A stretch of 26,033 nt of DNA from a virus. This document shows, in pieces, positions 15,392 through 24,554 of this stretch (position 1 is the stretch's first letter; each line of letters opens with the position of its first letter). The stretch lies in the IMG/VR virus record IMGVR_UViG_3300038463_000081, positions 1 through 26,033 of that record; one strand, written 5' to 3'. Under the pieces are notes generated by a model. It saw only the letters and a program-made list of their open reading frames with translations. It was not told the origin of the DNA and did not search any database. The translations under genes and the position numbers were made by a program.

Positions 15392-16074
15392 TGACTACCA
15401 CTGGTTCAATCAACAAAAACTATCGGCATAAAACTGCGTATTTGGCTAATAATCAAAAAACAATACTTTTAACTTTGCCATTTTCTCCTAATTCACTTGA
15501 ATGGAGTTATACCTTAAATAAAGTGAGTTATGACACTTATGGGGGTCGTGTAACCCAACTTATCTCAGTAAAGATTGATCAAATGTCATTGCAGGCAGAT
15601 GCTGGTAGTAGACAAAATCTAATGAATATATATACGATTATTAAACAATTGCAGGAAGACCAAATTGTTAATCGACTACCTCTCGTTTTAACAGTTCCTG
15701 CTGATAGTACTGTAAAGCCAAGTACTCCTATTACTCTCTCTTTATGGTACAGTGACATGCAAATCGGATTTGATCCAACAACTGTTACTTACCCTTATAT
15801 AATAAATTTTAACGTAGCCGATGAAAGTTATCCTAATACTTCTTATAGTAGTTTGAGTAAGATTATAACTAATGCTGAAATAAAAGGTTTGTTCGCTAAG
15901 TCTCCTGGTAATAATGAAATTGACTTTGGTACTACTTCTTCTTTAACGTATGCAGGTCTACAAAATCTAACTAGTGCTCAGGCTGCTGCTAAGAAGACAG
16001 CCACCAAAGGGCTAACCTTCCCTAAAGAAGGCCAAATAATCCCCGATCTTGGTTCAGGAAGTGTGGTACAATAA
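15391..16074 (+). CDS. Baseplate/tube-initiator-like protein
   Basis: A 227-residue protein whose ATG overlaps the tape measure stop (TAATG). The core pattern LPFSPNSLEWSYTLNKVSYD, then YGGRVTQLISVKIDQMSLQA, a DAGSRQNLMNIYTIIKQLQ helix and ITLSLWYSDMQIGFDP looks like tail-tube-fold proteins that cap the tube at the baseplate end. Position between tape measure and hub supports this. The last 50 residues are Ala/Lys/Gly-rich and probably flexible. I cannot name the family; a distal-tail or gp53/gp54-like role is equally possible. Confidence 0.55.
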   Translation: MTTTGSINKNYRHKTAYLANNQKTILLTLPFSPNSLEWSYTLNKVSYDTYGGRVTQLISVKIDQMSLQADAGSRQNLMNIYTIIKQLQEDQIVNRLPLVLTVPADSTVKPSTPITLSLWYSDMQIGFDPTTVTYPYIINFNVADESYPNTSYSSLSKIITNAEIKGLFAKSPGNNEIDFGTTSSLTYAGLQNLTSAQAAAKKTATKGLTFPKEGQIIPDLGSGSVVQ

Positions 16075-16238
16075 TGGCTGTTAGCCCTAATGCATCATGT
16101 CCAGTTAGTGGACCAATTTATCAAGAAGATTTAGAAATAGCTAATTTAGGGTCTTTTTCATGGTCAAATTACAATGGTATTGTACATACCTCAACTACTT
16201 TAGACATTGAAGATGCTAATGAATGGATACCAGAGTAA
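16074..16238 (+). CDS. 54-residue protein of unknown function
   Basis: A short frame missed by length filters. Its ATG overlaps the preceding TAA by one base and its own TAA overlaps the next ATG by one base, so it fills the gap between two baseplate genes exactly. AGGA lies about 12 bases upstream. The product begins MAVSPNASCPVSG and is acidic with aromatic residues (SFSWSNYNGIVHTSTTLDIE, ending EWIPE). No family is recognised. The perfect fit between neighbours and the coupling favour a real gene. It may be a small baseplate or tail peptide. Confidence 0.65.
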   Translation: MAVSPNASCPVSGPIYQEDLEIANLGSFSWSNYNGIVHTSTTLDIEDANEWIPE

Positions 16239-17011
16239 TGGCTATCTTTAGTGGGAATGGTGTAGGTACAGGTACTCTCAGGAGTAACCCTATCAAGGGT
16301 ATTTTCAAACCTACAGCTAATGCTCATTTGGCATTAACTGATCGAAATGGTAATTCACTGTTAGACACCGATATAGATATATTATCTTTTAGTACTGCTT
16401 CCTATACTCAGTATGACCAAGATCAGGTACAGCGTGGTTTAGCGTGGATGCCAATTCGTCGTTCAGAAATGTTCATAGATTTCAGTATTATTTGGCCATT
16501 TATGAGTAAACAACGACCAGATGCATTTGAAGAAATGCAGTCTTTTCAAAATGCTATTAGAGTGCATCAACAAGAATCTGTTCTTACTAGAGGTTCTCCT
16601 TACCCGGCAGTTCTGCATTACTACAACAATAGTAATAACCAGTCCCCAACGATTACTAATAATCTTCCGCATCTTGGAAATAGTGCAAATTTAGTAACCG
16701 ATGTAAAGAATTTAACGAATAATACAAATGCTAACCAATTGCAACCTTTGGTATATCAAGGATGGATTGATACCTCAAACAAAATATACCAGCGTTTTAA
16801 ATCATATTTTGTGACATATTATCATATGAATATACTCAATAGTACAGATGATATTAGCTATGCCAGTACTCTATCTGCATTAGGTCTGGGTGCTACTGCG
16901 TCCATAACACCTCCTGCTATTAGCAGCTCATCATTTAATCCAACAGCTATTAATTCAAACTATACAGTCGGTCCTGTAGATATTAATCAAATAACGGGAA
17001 TCATTAATTAA
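16238..17011 (+). CDS. Baseplate-region structural protein of unknown family
   Basis: A 257-residue protein. ATG 16238 is preferred over an in-frame ATG at 16223 because it overlaps the upstream stop as TAATG, as at its neighbours. The N-terminal third (GVGTGTLRSNPIKGIFKPTA, then DTDIDILSFSTASYTQYDQD) is beta-rich; RGLAWMPIRRSEMFIDFSII followed by a MSKQRPDAFEEMQSFQNAIR helix forms the middle; QPLVYQGWIDTSNKIYQRFK is a strand pair. The C-terminal 60 residues are Ser/Thr/Asn-rich. This is consistent with a tube-fold or spacer subunit between tube and hub, but no family is certain. The hub gene follows 2 bases after the stop. Confidence 0.5.
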   Translation: MAIFSGNGVGTGTLRSNPIKGIFKPTANAHLALTDRNGNSLLDTDIDILSFSTASYTQYDQDQVQRGLAWMPIRRSEMFIDFSIIWPFMSKQRPDAFEEMQSFQNAIRVHQQESVLTRGSPYPAVLHYYNNSNNQSPTITNNLPHLGNSANLVTDVKNLTNNTNANQLQPLVYQGWIDTSNKIYQRFKSYFVTYYHMNILNSTDDISYASTLSALGLGATASITPPAISSSSFNPTAINSNYTVGPVDINQITGIIN

Positions 17012-17013
17012 CC

Positions 17014-19782
17014 ATGGCTCTCGGTCAGAACGAACAGTTTTTCTATTCCCCAGACGTTAGAATATTCATTAATAGTCTAACACAGGGTGGTATTATAGAA
17101 GTAAGCGATGACTTTATGTCCCTTACTATAGAGCGTAATATCAATGCAGTTAGTACCGCTAGTATATATTTAGCTAACAATGGTTTTAAATACACTCCAG
17201 CATCAAAGAATTTTACAGCAGCTAAGGTGCAGTCACCAGTAATTAATACAATGGATGAAATAATAATTTTTCTCAAAAAAGAAAGTTATTATCAGTACTT
17301 TACTGGATTCGTGATATATGCACCAATAGTTACTTTGATCCCTGAGCCAATCGTAATTAATTGTAGTTGTACGCTATATAAAGCTCAAAATAGCTATTGG
17401 GATGCTGGGGCAATTGAGTATGAAGGTATCATTCCTGGAATTTTACAGAATGCACAAATATTCGGTGGTAGCGTACAAAATAATGATGGTGGAGTAGCAA
17501 CTGGAATAATTAATCTGCTAACGAAAGTAGCTAATTGGACTGCAAAAGATATTCATATTGGTGGTATTCCATCCCAATGGGTTAGTTTTGCTACTGATAT
17601 CTATAAGCAAACTCAGATTACATTAAAAGATGAGAATGCTACAAGTTTCAAAGATATTATAAATTATCTAGAAGTAACCGGTGGTGTTTCTAAGTCGGTG
17701 TCCTTGGCAACTACAAAAGGTAAAACTGGTATTGGTAATGGTACCGTTGCCTCTCTTGGGGTTAAGGGTGCTCCAGAAGGTACTGCTATTTTAGGAATTA
17801 CTAGCGGTGAAACTATAACTGCCACATTTGATACCATATCTGATTTGTCTAATAACTCTGGTGCTGATGATATTGTAAAAAATCCTAGTGGCATATCGTA
17901 TTGGGTAGCTGCACCGTTTACTTACTGGGCTAGTAATGTTGGAGATCCAACATCTGCTAAACAATGGCTACAAGGAGCCGCAAACCCTGATATATACCCT
18001 ACTGCAGCACAAATTGGTAGAATACTTCTAATAAGTAATACTGTAACCCACAAACACGTTCAAGTCCATGTTGTGTACGCAACACAACAAAAACTTCTTA
18101 ATGGTGCTGACATCATTTTATCGGAAGCTGCTTTTACCTATCTAGGTGGAGATCTTTCTCCTGGTGCTCCTAAGACAATAGATAATATCTCTGTTGATGC
18201 TTGGGTAAATGCCACTGATGAAACATTAAAAGGTGGACCAGTTGTTCAAACTGTAGCACCTACAAAGTCAGAACAACCAACACCAGATGGTACTTATCCA
18301 CAGTGGGAATACAATTTACTTAATCCTACATTGATAAATAGTAGTTTATCATCATCAGCACAGTTACCATCAACTACTAGTACCAAAAAGGGTACTAAAG
18401 GACAAGAAGCAGCTGCTTGGGCTGCAACACAGATTGGTGGTACCTACGTTTGGGGTGGAGGACATGATACAACTGGTGCATCACATGGAAAACCCGGAGA
18501 TACACAAGATCCAGATTATGCAACTCAACTTGGTTTCGACTGTTCTGGACTCGTAGGTTGGGCTTGGAGTAAAGCCGGTGTTGATGGACTACTTGGAGAT
18601 ACTGGTGAACAACTTAATTCAAATGTAGGACAGAGAATAGCAGGTTATGGTACTATTGATCCAAGTCTTCTAGAGCCTGGTGACCTAATCTTTTATGGTG
18701 GAACTGAAGTTCTCCCAGAACATGTTGTAATGTATTACAAGGATGGTTATGTTGTCGATGCAGAAGATAGTCAAGATGGTATAGTAAAACAACAGTTCTA
18801 TAATAGTTCCCAATCATTTCCTATACAGGGAGTTAGAAGACCTTCACCCAGTAAACAAATTGTTAATTACTCAATTAATATAGGTGGTGGAGGTACCGCT
18901 AGCACTGCAACACCAGCAGGTCTAAGTAAGGCTGGTGGCAATTTTAACTATAACACTACTCAAGGGGTAGTTGGCTTTGATGTTAATTCAACAGTCCTAG
19001 CTGGTAGTCCACGAGCATTTGTAACTGATGTCCCAGTTCTTTCAACCATTGGTACTTTATCTACTATGGGTTTAAGAGAATTCCAGAGTGGACCAGATGG
19101 TAGCTTTTTGGCTTGGTATCCTGATTATTTTGGACTATATGGAACTGCTCCAGTACTCAGTATTTATGATATTGAAATAATTGACTTCAGTATTTATCAT
19201 GATGACACCCAGTTATATACACATATTGGTGTTAGTGGTGACCCAACTGAAGTTGGTGATGTTTCTTTGGTTGACTGGCTGATGACTAATGGGATTATAA
19301 CAATTGAGAATAATGCTGTTTTAGGATTATTATTTGGTACCGATCCTGCAACCATGCTTACCTCTATGAATAGCTTGTCATCACAAGGAATTAATATTAA
19401 TACATTTGCCAAGGAATTCCTAAAGAGATATGGTATGAGACCATATGTTGATTCTGAACCAATGATCCGTTCAGAACTGATGGAATTCATGTATGCCTTA
19501 CAGGAATTCTTATACTTGTGGTCACAGCAATACGCTACCAACGTTACATTCACTTTTATGCCTGAACTGTATCCTGGAATGATAGCTAACATCGTTGAGC
19601 ATGGACTCCAAGTCTATGTCCAATCAGTAAGTCAAAGTTGCTCACGAGATGGAGGGTTTACAACTAGTGCAGTAGTAACATGTCCAACTAGAATTATTGG
19701 TAAAAAGAAAGTTAATGGAAAACTTGTAAACAATGTAGTTCCACTTGACTTTGGATATCCTATTCAATTACAAAATGGTTAA
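17014..19782 (+). CDS. Baseplate hub protein with nested NlpC/P60 peptidase domain
   Basis: A 922-residue protein. Residues about 1-330 resemble the first half of phage hub proteins (gp27/gpD type): SPDVRIFINSLTQGGIIEVS, SLTIERNINAVSTASIYL, QYFTGFVIYAPI. Residues about 460-610 form an NlpC/P60 domain: GTYVWGGGHD, nucleophile Cys510 in FDCSGLVGWAWSKAG, LEPGDLIFYGG, and His570 in PEHVVMYYKDG. Twelve residues later, where His, Asn or Gln is usual, stands Asp582 (GYVVDAED). Hub-like sequence then resumes (APVLSIYDIEIIDFSIYHDD, TFAKEFLKRYGMRPYVDSE, TFMPELYPGMIANIVEHGLQ). I infer a hub carrying a wall-cutting domain exposed at the tail tip during penetration. It is much longer than plain hubs (350-450 residues). 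Confidence 0.8.
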   Translation: MALGQNEQFFYSPDVRIFINSLTQGGIIEVSDDFMSLTIERNINAVSTASIYLANNGFKYTPASKNFTAAKVQSPVINTMDEIIIFLKKESYYQYFTGFVIYAPIVTLIPEPIVINCSCTLYKAQNSYWDAGAIEYEGIIPGILQNAQIFGGSVQNNDGGVATGIINLLTKVANWTAKDIHIGGIPSQWVSFATDIYKQTQITLKDENATSFKDIINYLEVTGGVSKSVSLATTKGKTGIGNGTVASLGVKGAPEGTAILGITSGETITATFDTISDLSNNSGADDIVKNPSGISYWVAAPFTYWASNVGDPTSAKQWLQGAANPDIYPTAAQIGRILLISNTVTHKHVQVHVVYATQQKLLNGADIILSEAAFTYLGGDLSPGAPKTIDNISVDAWVNATDETLKGGPVVQTVAPTKSEQPTPDGTYPQWEYNLLNPTLINSSLSSSAQLPSTTSTKKGTKGQEAAAWAATQIGGTYVWGGGHDTTGASHGKPGDTQDPDYATQLGFDCSGLVGWAWSKAGVDGLLGDTGEQLNSNVGQRIAGYGTIDPSLLEPGDLIFYGGTEVLPEHVVMYYKDGYVVDAEDSQDGIVKQQFYNSSQSFPIQGVRRPSPSKQIVNYSINIGGGGTASTATPAGLSKAGGNFNYNTTQGVVGFDVNSTVLAGSPRAFVTDVPVLSTIGTLSTMGLREFQSGPDGSFLAWYPDYFGLYGTAPVLSIYDIEIIDFSIYHDDTQLYTHIGVSGDPTEVGDVSLVDWLMTNGIITIENNAVLGLLFGTDPATMLTSMNSLSSQGININTFAKEFLKRYGMRPYVDSEPMIRSELMEFMYALQEFLYLWSQQYATNVTFTFMPELYPGMIANIVEHGLQVYVQSVSQSCSRDGGFTTSAVVTCPTRIIGKKKVNGKLVNNVVPLDFGYPIQLQNG

Positions 19783-19783
19783 T

Positions 19784-19812
19784 TTGATTAATGTAATGAA
19801 ATATGGTATAAT
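19784..19812 (+). promoter_or_regulatory. Sigma70-type promoter candidate, near-leaderless
   Basis: TTGATT (19784-19789) and TATAAT (19807-19812) are 17 bases apart, with TG at 19804-19805 making an extended -10. Transcription would begin near 19819, only 2-3 bases before the ATG at 19822, and no ribosome-binding site is visible in this gap. Either the next gene is read from a leaderless transcript, or the promoter serves genes further on, or the match arises from AT-rich sequence. Confidence 0.5.
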
Positions 19813-19821
19813 TGATAAATA

Positions 19822-20475
19822 ATGGTTTTAAGTCAAACCTCCCCTCTTGGCAAATTAGCTGGTGTAACTCGTAGAGTAACATTAATACATGAACCCACCT
19901 ACTCTACTTCAACAGGTAGTTGGTTAGTTAATGGATTAGATGCTGATAAACAACAGTGGCAGATCGATCTAACAGTTCTTCCTCCTGGCATTACAAAAGA
20001 TATGATTAAGGCTGGCCAACAATGGTTCATAGAACGCTCGACTACCTATAATCGTTTATTTAAATATGTTGGAGAATTCGTTGTAGAAAATCAACTCAGA
20101 ATGAGTACTACACTGCCTCTAAGTTCATGGAAATTTCCTTTAAATACATGGAATAATATAACTTATAATACATATTTGGTAACTCAATCTGGATCAGCTG
20201 GTATTACTATTTATAGTGGTGGTACTTTTTATGTGCCATTCCCTGGATTATACTCCGTAACTTCATATTTAACGAACTCTGCTGGAACTATTCTTAATCG
20301 CGTATATTCTTCTGCATTAGATAGTAATTATCCCACTTCTAATTATACCAATACTGAGATTCTCTGCCTAACGAGTGGCAATTTAAGTTTTATAATACAG
20401 GGTAATCCTACCGCCAGTGGTCAAATTACTGGTTATGCCTCAATTACCTATGCTGGACCGATTATATCCAACTGA
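19822..20475 (+). CDS. Baseplate-region protein with jelly-roll-like C-terminus
   Basis: A 217-residue protein, the only one in the window ending in TGA. Residues 1-95 hold KLAGVTRRVTLIHEPT, SWLVNGLDADKQQWQIDLTV and GITKDMIKAGQQWFIERSTT, a compact mixed fold I do not recognise. Residues about 105-217 look like a C1q/TNF-type jelly roll: NTWNNITYNTYLVTQSG, GGTFYVPFPGLYSVTSYL, SGNLSFIIQGNPTASGQ and GYASITYAGP, the last strand being typical. Such domains are common at receptor-binding tips and may trimerise. It lies between hub and gp25, the place of spike or hub-associated proteins (gpV position in P2-like order), so a spike-associated role is an inference only. Confidence 0.5.
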   Translation: MVLSQTSPLGKLAGVTRRVTLIHEPTYSTSTGSWLVNGLDADKQQWQIDLTVLPPGITKDMIKAGQQWFIERSTTYNRLFKYVGEFVVENQLRMSTTLPLSSWKFPLNTWNNITYNTYLVTQSGSAGITIYSGGTFYVPFPGLYSVTSYLTNSAGTILNRVYSSALDSNYPTSNYTNTEILCLTSGNLSFIIQGNPTASGQITGYASITYAGPIISN

Positions 20476-20502
20476 AACTTGAATTAGGTACTGAGAGATA
20501 AG

Positions 20503-20961
20503 ATGAAGACATTAACTGTGCAGAATGGGGATCTGCAACTCGATAGTTCAGGTAGATTAACCTTTCAGACGGGTTCCAATAAGTTAGTCCAAGACCTAAC
20601 TTTATGGCTAGAGGAACCAATCGGTACTGGTTTTACTACGCCTAACTTTGGTAGTATTCTCCCCAATCTAATTGGACAGGTTTTTACTCCTTATTTATCT
20701 GCTCAAATACAAGCTGAAACTTTAAGGATATTTACTCTCTATCAACAGAATCAAATTTCTGCTCTTAAGAATGCCCAAAATTTGTCACAATTAGGTAATT
20801 GGAATAAATCTGAAATTATTAACTCAGTCGATAATATAAGTGTATACCCGGATTCTAACCTACCAACAATGATAGATGTAACTGTAGATATTACTACATT
20901 GTCCAATACCAGTTTGACCATCAATCTATTTGTCACTTCTAATGGTATACAGGTAAGCTAA
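20503..20961 (+). CDS. gp25/GPW-type baseplate wedge protein
   Basis: A 152-residue protein. The N-terminus NGDLQLDSSGRLTFQTGSNK followed by LVQDLTLWLEEPIGTG and a FGSILPNLIGQVF segment is the hallmark of the gp25/GPW family: Asp-leu-x-leu-Asp start, the Gln-Asp-Leu helix, then the (Y/F)GS-x-L turn. In T4 gp25 contacts the first sheath ring and starts sheath assembly. The C-terminal part (ISVYPDSNLPTMIDVTVDIT) is the usual sheet. It directly precedes the J-like wedge gene (2 bases), the conserved W-J order. Confidence 0.85.
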   Translation: MKTLTVQNGDLQLDSSGRLTFQTGSNKLVQDLTLWLEEPIGTGFTTPNFGSILPNLIGQVFTPYLSAQIQAETLRIFTLYQQNQISALKNAQNLSQLGNWNKSEIINSVDNISVYPDSNLPTMIDVTVDITTLSNTSLTINLFVTSNGIQVS

Positions 20962-20963
20962 AA

Positions 20964-23540
20964 ATGGCACAGGCAGTTACTATTCTCCAGAGGCTTCTTA
21001 CAAGCCTCACTGCACAGGATCCTACCTGGGATGTTTCGGTTGGATCGCCTGTATATAAAATCTTTGAATCATTCGCCAATGAGTTGGCTACAGCAATTAA
21101 TACAAATACTCTTACTTCATATAGTTTTGACGTAAATAGTAAATCTGGAATTGCTCTGGATTCCTTCGTTAATATATTTGGAATTAATCGTAGACTTGGT
21201 ACTAGAGCAGTAGGTTCGGTATCATTCAGTATTAGCTCACCAGCTGCTCAGATTCTTACAATTCCTATTGGTACTCAGATCTTTGTGCCTGGATCTCAGT
21301 CATTAACTGGAAATAACATCTTCTTTGCCACAGTAGCTACTGCATTTATCGGAATTGGTCAAACTGAAGTTCAAGTTCCAATCCAAGCTGTTTTACCAGG
21401 TAGCTTTAGCAATGTTCAATCACAAACTATTACTTCTGTAACAACTGCCATACTAGGGAGTCCATCGGTTACAAATTTCAGCCCCACTCAAGGTGGTGCA
21501 GATACTGAAACTGATGTACAGTTGCAGACCAGATTTATACAAACTGCTTTTGCTAACATTTCTGGAATCGTCAACAAATATGTACAAATGGCTCTACAAG
21601 ACCCTAATATTACACAGGTCAATGTCGTTGGTGCTCAACAAACTTATACCGAACAGGATCAGGTTTGGACAACAATAATTGGTAATAGCACTTTCATTCC
21701 AGCATTAAATTTCCAAGCACAATTAATGGCAGTTAGTGGATCAAATAATGCAGTTCTAACTAATGGTAGTTTCCCGTCTAATGTATTTGGTGCGACCCAA
21801 ATAACTCCATCGCCAATTGGATGGTCTGGAACAATTGTTAACAATGGTTCTAATTATGTGTTAAGCACTACTGTTTCTGGTAATACAGTGTTTAGTGTAG
21901 ACTATTTGTTTCTTAATCCTCCAACATTTAATGGATCGAGCAACGTATCTGCTGTTGCTGCCTGGGCAATTGATAGTCTAGCTACGTTAGGTGTTTCAAC
22001 TACAGCTACTTACTCTGGAACTACCATTTCTGGTGGTGGTTACATCACCTTTAATCAGCCAACAGGTTTTAATCTAATTGTTTTTAGTGGTGCTGTTAGT
22101 GGATGGAACTCTATAACCTCTCAGATACCTGACTCAAAATATACGTATCCAGAAGGTGGGGAAAGTATAGGTCAGAATTTAGGCTCTATAAGTCAAATTC
22201 TACTAACTAATGGACAAGATTATAACTATCCTGCTTCTAGTGGAGTTCCTTTAATTGTCACTCTAAAACCGAATGTTTTAAATGCTCCTCTAACATATAC
22301 TGGAGAACTTCTCCAGATGCAATCCGAGTATATACCTATTTCATCAAGAATAGTTAATCCTACAATTAATTCAAACTTTGTTGAAGTATTCATTAATGGC
22401 AATAATGCAACATCCACTACTTCACAAGTATTAGTTAGTCCAAATGTAGTCTTTACTAGCGGTATAACTAATGGATTATATAATGCAAATAACTTTAGTT
22501 ATGCTAATGGACTTAATTGTATATCTGGTTCTACGAATAGTATTGGAGATTACTATATTGGATTTGCTAATAAACCAGCAATTAACTGGCCAGCTCAATT
22601 AATTTCTGGGAACCAACCTTCTTTTATAAGTTTTGTTAGCATTTCTGGGTTCGCTGGAGTGACTAATATACCAATTTGTACAGAATTTGTTAACCTAGAT
22701 CCTCCAAATATAACAGGTATCTCGGGTGCAGTTGGAACAAATATGCTTACAACTAATTCCAATATTTCTGCGTTATACCTTGGTTTAGTGATATCTGGAA
22801 CGGGTATAGCAACTACTACTACTTTAAGTGGAATCCCATTCAATACCTACATAACTAGTCTTGTACCTGGTCTTCCAAACACTATCTATTTGTCAGATTT
22901 ATTAACATCCAACGTTACTTCTTGTACTGGTACTTTTGTAACAGCTGCATATCCAGTTTATGATGTTACTAACAATGCAGGCTCCGTATTAGATATGACC
23001 GGAATTGCAGTTGTTAGTCATGAACAAGTTGGATATGAATCACAGAGTTATTTCCCGTGGTCTATCAGTGGTATTAACACTGCTGTTGGAACGATTTTGT
23101 ATAATTACAATTATGATGTTTCTCAAGTAAATGATATAATTCAGCAATCTAGAGTTGTTGGGACTAATGTTTTAGTTCGACAAGCTCAGTATTTGAATCT
23201 TATTATTAATCTTTCGGTCATATATGTACAAAATGCCAATGTACCTGTTGTGAATTCTGCTATACAAAATGCTTTAGTACAGTTCTTACAGTCAGTTTCT
23301 TATGATCAAGTCATTAGCTTTTCTAGTTTAGCATCAGTGGTTTACGGAGTTGGTGGTGTGGCTTCTGCTAGAGTTTCTACAATATCAGATAATCTCAATC
23401 AATATGGTATTATAAGTGTTCCATTGGATGGAGATTTAACTAATGCTGTACAATACACATCAGATATTTTATTGGCTAATAACCAATTGGCTCAATTATT
23501 TAGTGTGAATATAACTACTTTTGGCCTCAACAATTTCTAA
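20964..23540 (+). CDS. Baseplate J-like wedge protein, oversized
   Basis: An 858-residue protein. Residues 1-225 show the baseplate-J start: a helix bundle (ESFANELATAINTNTLTSYS, GIALDSFVNIFGINRR), the strand AQILTIPIGTQIFVPGSQS, FFATVATAF, then VQVPIQAVLPGSFSNVQSQT and GGADTETDVQLQTRFIQTAF. Residues about 720-858 give the usual end: VLVRQAQYLNLIINLSVIYV, a VVNSAIQNALVQFLQSVSYD helix and VVYGVGGVASARVSTISDN. Between them lies an insert of about 490 Ser/Thr/Asn/Gly-rich beta residues that I do not recognise. P2 J has about 300 and T4 gp6 about 660 residues, so this one is long. It forms the wedge ring around the hub. Confidence 0.82.
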   Translation: MAQAVTILQRLLTSLTAQDPTWDVSVGSPVYKIFESFANELATAINTNTLTSYSFDVNSKSGIALDSFVNIFGINRRLGTRAVGSVSFSISSPAAQILTIPIGTQIFVPGSQSLTGNNIFFATVATAFIGIGQTEVQVPIQAVLPGSFSNVQSQTITSVTTAILGSPSVTNFSPTQGGADTETDVQLQTRFIQTAFANISGIVNKYVQMALQDPNITQVNVVGAQQTYTEQDQVWTTIIGNSTFIPALNFQAQLMAVSGSNNAVLTNGSFPSNVFGATQITPSPIGWSGTIVNNGSNYVLSTTVSGNTVFSVDYLFLNPPTFNGSSNVSAVAAWAIDSLATLGVSTTATYSGTTISGGGYITFNQPTGFNLIVFSGAVSGWNSITSQIPDSKYTYPEGGESIGQNLGSISQILLTNGQDYNYPASSGVPLIVTLKPNVLNAPLTYTGELLQMQSEYIPISSRIVNPTINSNFVEVFINGNNATSTTSQVLVSPNVVFTSGITNGLYNANNFSYANGLNCISGSTNSIGDYYIGFANKPAINWPAQLISGNQPSFISFVSISGFAGVTNIPICTEFVNLDPPNITGISGAVGTNMLTTNSNISALYLGLVISGTGIATTTTLSGIPFNTYITSLVPGLPNTIYLSDLLTSNVTSCTGTFVTAAYPVYDVTNNAGSVLDMTGIAVVSHEQVGYESQSYFPWSISGINTAVGTILYNYNYDVSQVNDIIQQSRVVGTNVLVRQAQYLNLIINLSVIYVQNANVPVVNSAIQNALVQFLQSVSYDQVISFSSLASVVYGVGGVASARVSTISDNLNQYGIISVPLDGDLTNAVQYTSDILLANNQLAQLFSVNITTFGLNNF

Positions 23541-23557
23541 ATAAAAATTAAATAACT

Positions 23558-24553
23558 ATGTCAGTCGTCTATCCTCTAACTCTCCCCCAAACATTACCGT
23601 GGAAGGTTCGAAACTTTCCTGATGACGTATACAATTTTAATCCAACTGATAATTTAACTCAATTAATGAGCATCGCTCTAGGTGCAGCAGGAACTGGGCA
23701 ACTAGATCTAATCTACACAGCAGCCCGAATTAATCAAGAGAACCTAGAGTTCTCTGACCTAGACAATATTTTGGGACTTCTTTTAAACACTCGAAGATTA
23801 GTAACAGAGATGTATAATACTGTTAATAATCCATTCACTGACCAGCTAAGTATTGACAATTGGGAAGATGTCATATCAAAAGATTCAGCCTATAGAGAAA
23901 GATTAAATGGCGTTGGCAGTTCCTATCTACAAGGGGCTACTCCAACAGGTTTAAGAAATATTGCCAATTCTACAAACTCCCTTGAAAATAAGATCATCGA
24001 AGTTTGGAATGTAACTACTTCTGGTTTAACAGTTTCTGGTACTAACTACAACACCAGAGGCTTTGGCGTTAACGAAACTCTTATTGTCCCGTTAGTACCT
24101 GATGATCTAACATTTGATAATGACCTAAAACGAGATACACTACAGAGTCTTTACAACTTAAAACCTGTTGGTAATATAGTTACAATTACCAGTGGTGTAA
24201 ATCCATATAATGACTTAGATTACATAGTAACATCGGGGAATTCTGAATTTTTCTATCTAGATCGTCAAGTACTTGCTAATGGGGTTAACACACCATCTTC
24301 TGTCTTTAATGCAGGCAATACTGCTGTAAGTAGCAGATATTTTTTGAAAAATAATGTAAACGTCGAAGTACCACAATTTGCTCATATAGTGACGGAAGAA
24401 TCAATAACTGATGTAACTCTAAACATTTCAACCGTTGCTGTTATTCCTTTAAGTTCATTGTCAAGTACTGGAGAACTACCAGGGTATAGCACTACATTAC
24501 CTATTGGTAATCCCAGTTTTTCTATAACAGCTACGGTATATGGCAACGCGTAG
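23558..24553 (+). CDS. Baseplate protein in the gpI position
   Basis: A 331-residue protein following the J-like gene, where P2-like phages carry gpI. Residues about 20-140 are helical (FNPTDNLTQLMSIALGAAG, QENLEFSDLDNILGLLLNTR, NWEDVISKDSAYRERLNG), consistent with a wedge linker between J and fibres. GSSYLQGATPTGLRNIANS then leads into a beta-rich half (VTTSGLTVSGTNYNTRGFG and onward). No ribosome-binding site precedes the ATG, which lies 17 bases after the J stop. The stop TAG is followed one base later by the ATG of a homing endonuclease. The family is not certain. Confidence 0.5.
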   Translation: MSVVYPLTLPQTLPWKVRNFPDDVYNFNPTDNLTQLMSIALGAAGTGQLDLIYTAARINQENLEFSDLDNILGLLLNTRRLVTEMYNTVNNPFTDQLSIDNWEDVISKDSAYRERLNGVGSSYLQGATPTGLRNIANSTNSLENKIIEVWNVTTSGLTVSGTNYNTRGFGVNETLIVPLVPDDLTFDNDLKRDTLQSLYNLKPVGNIVTITSGVNPYNDLDYIVTSGNSEFFYLDRQVLANGVNTPSSVFNAGNTAVSSRYFLKNNVNVEVPQFAHIVTEESITDVTLNISTVAVIPLSSLSSTGELPGYSTTLPIGNPSFSITATVYGNA

Positions 24554-24554
24554 C

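Noticed and set aside
21493-21678. Extra + strand frame inside the J-like gene
   Set aside because: Inside a conserved part of the J protein with no start signal.
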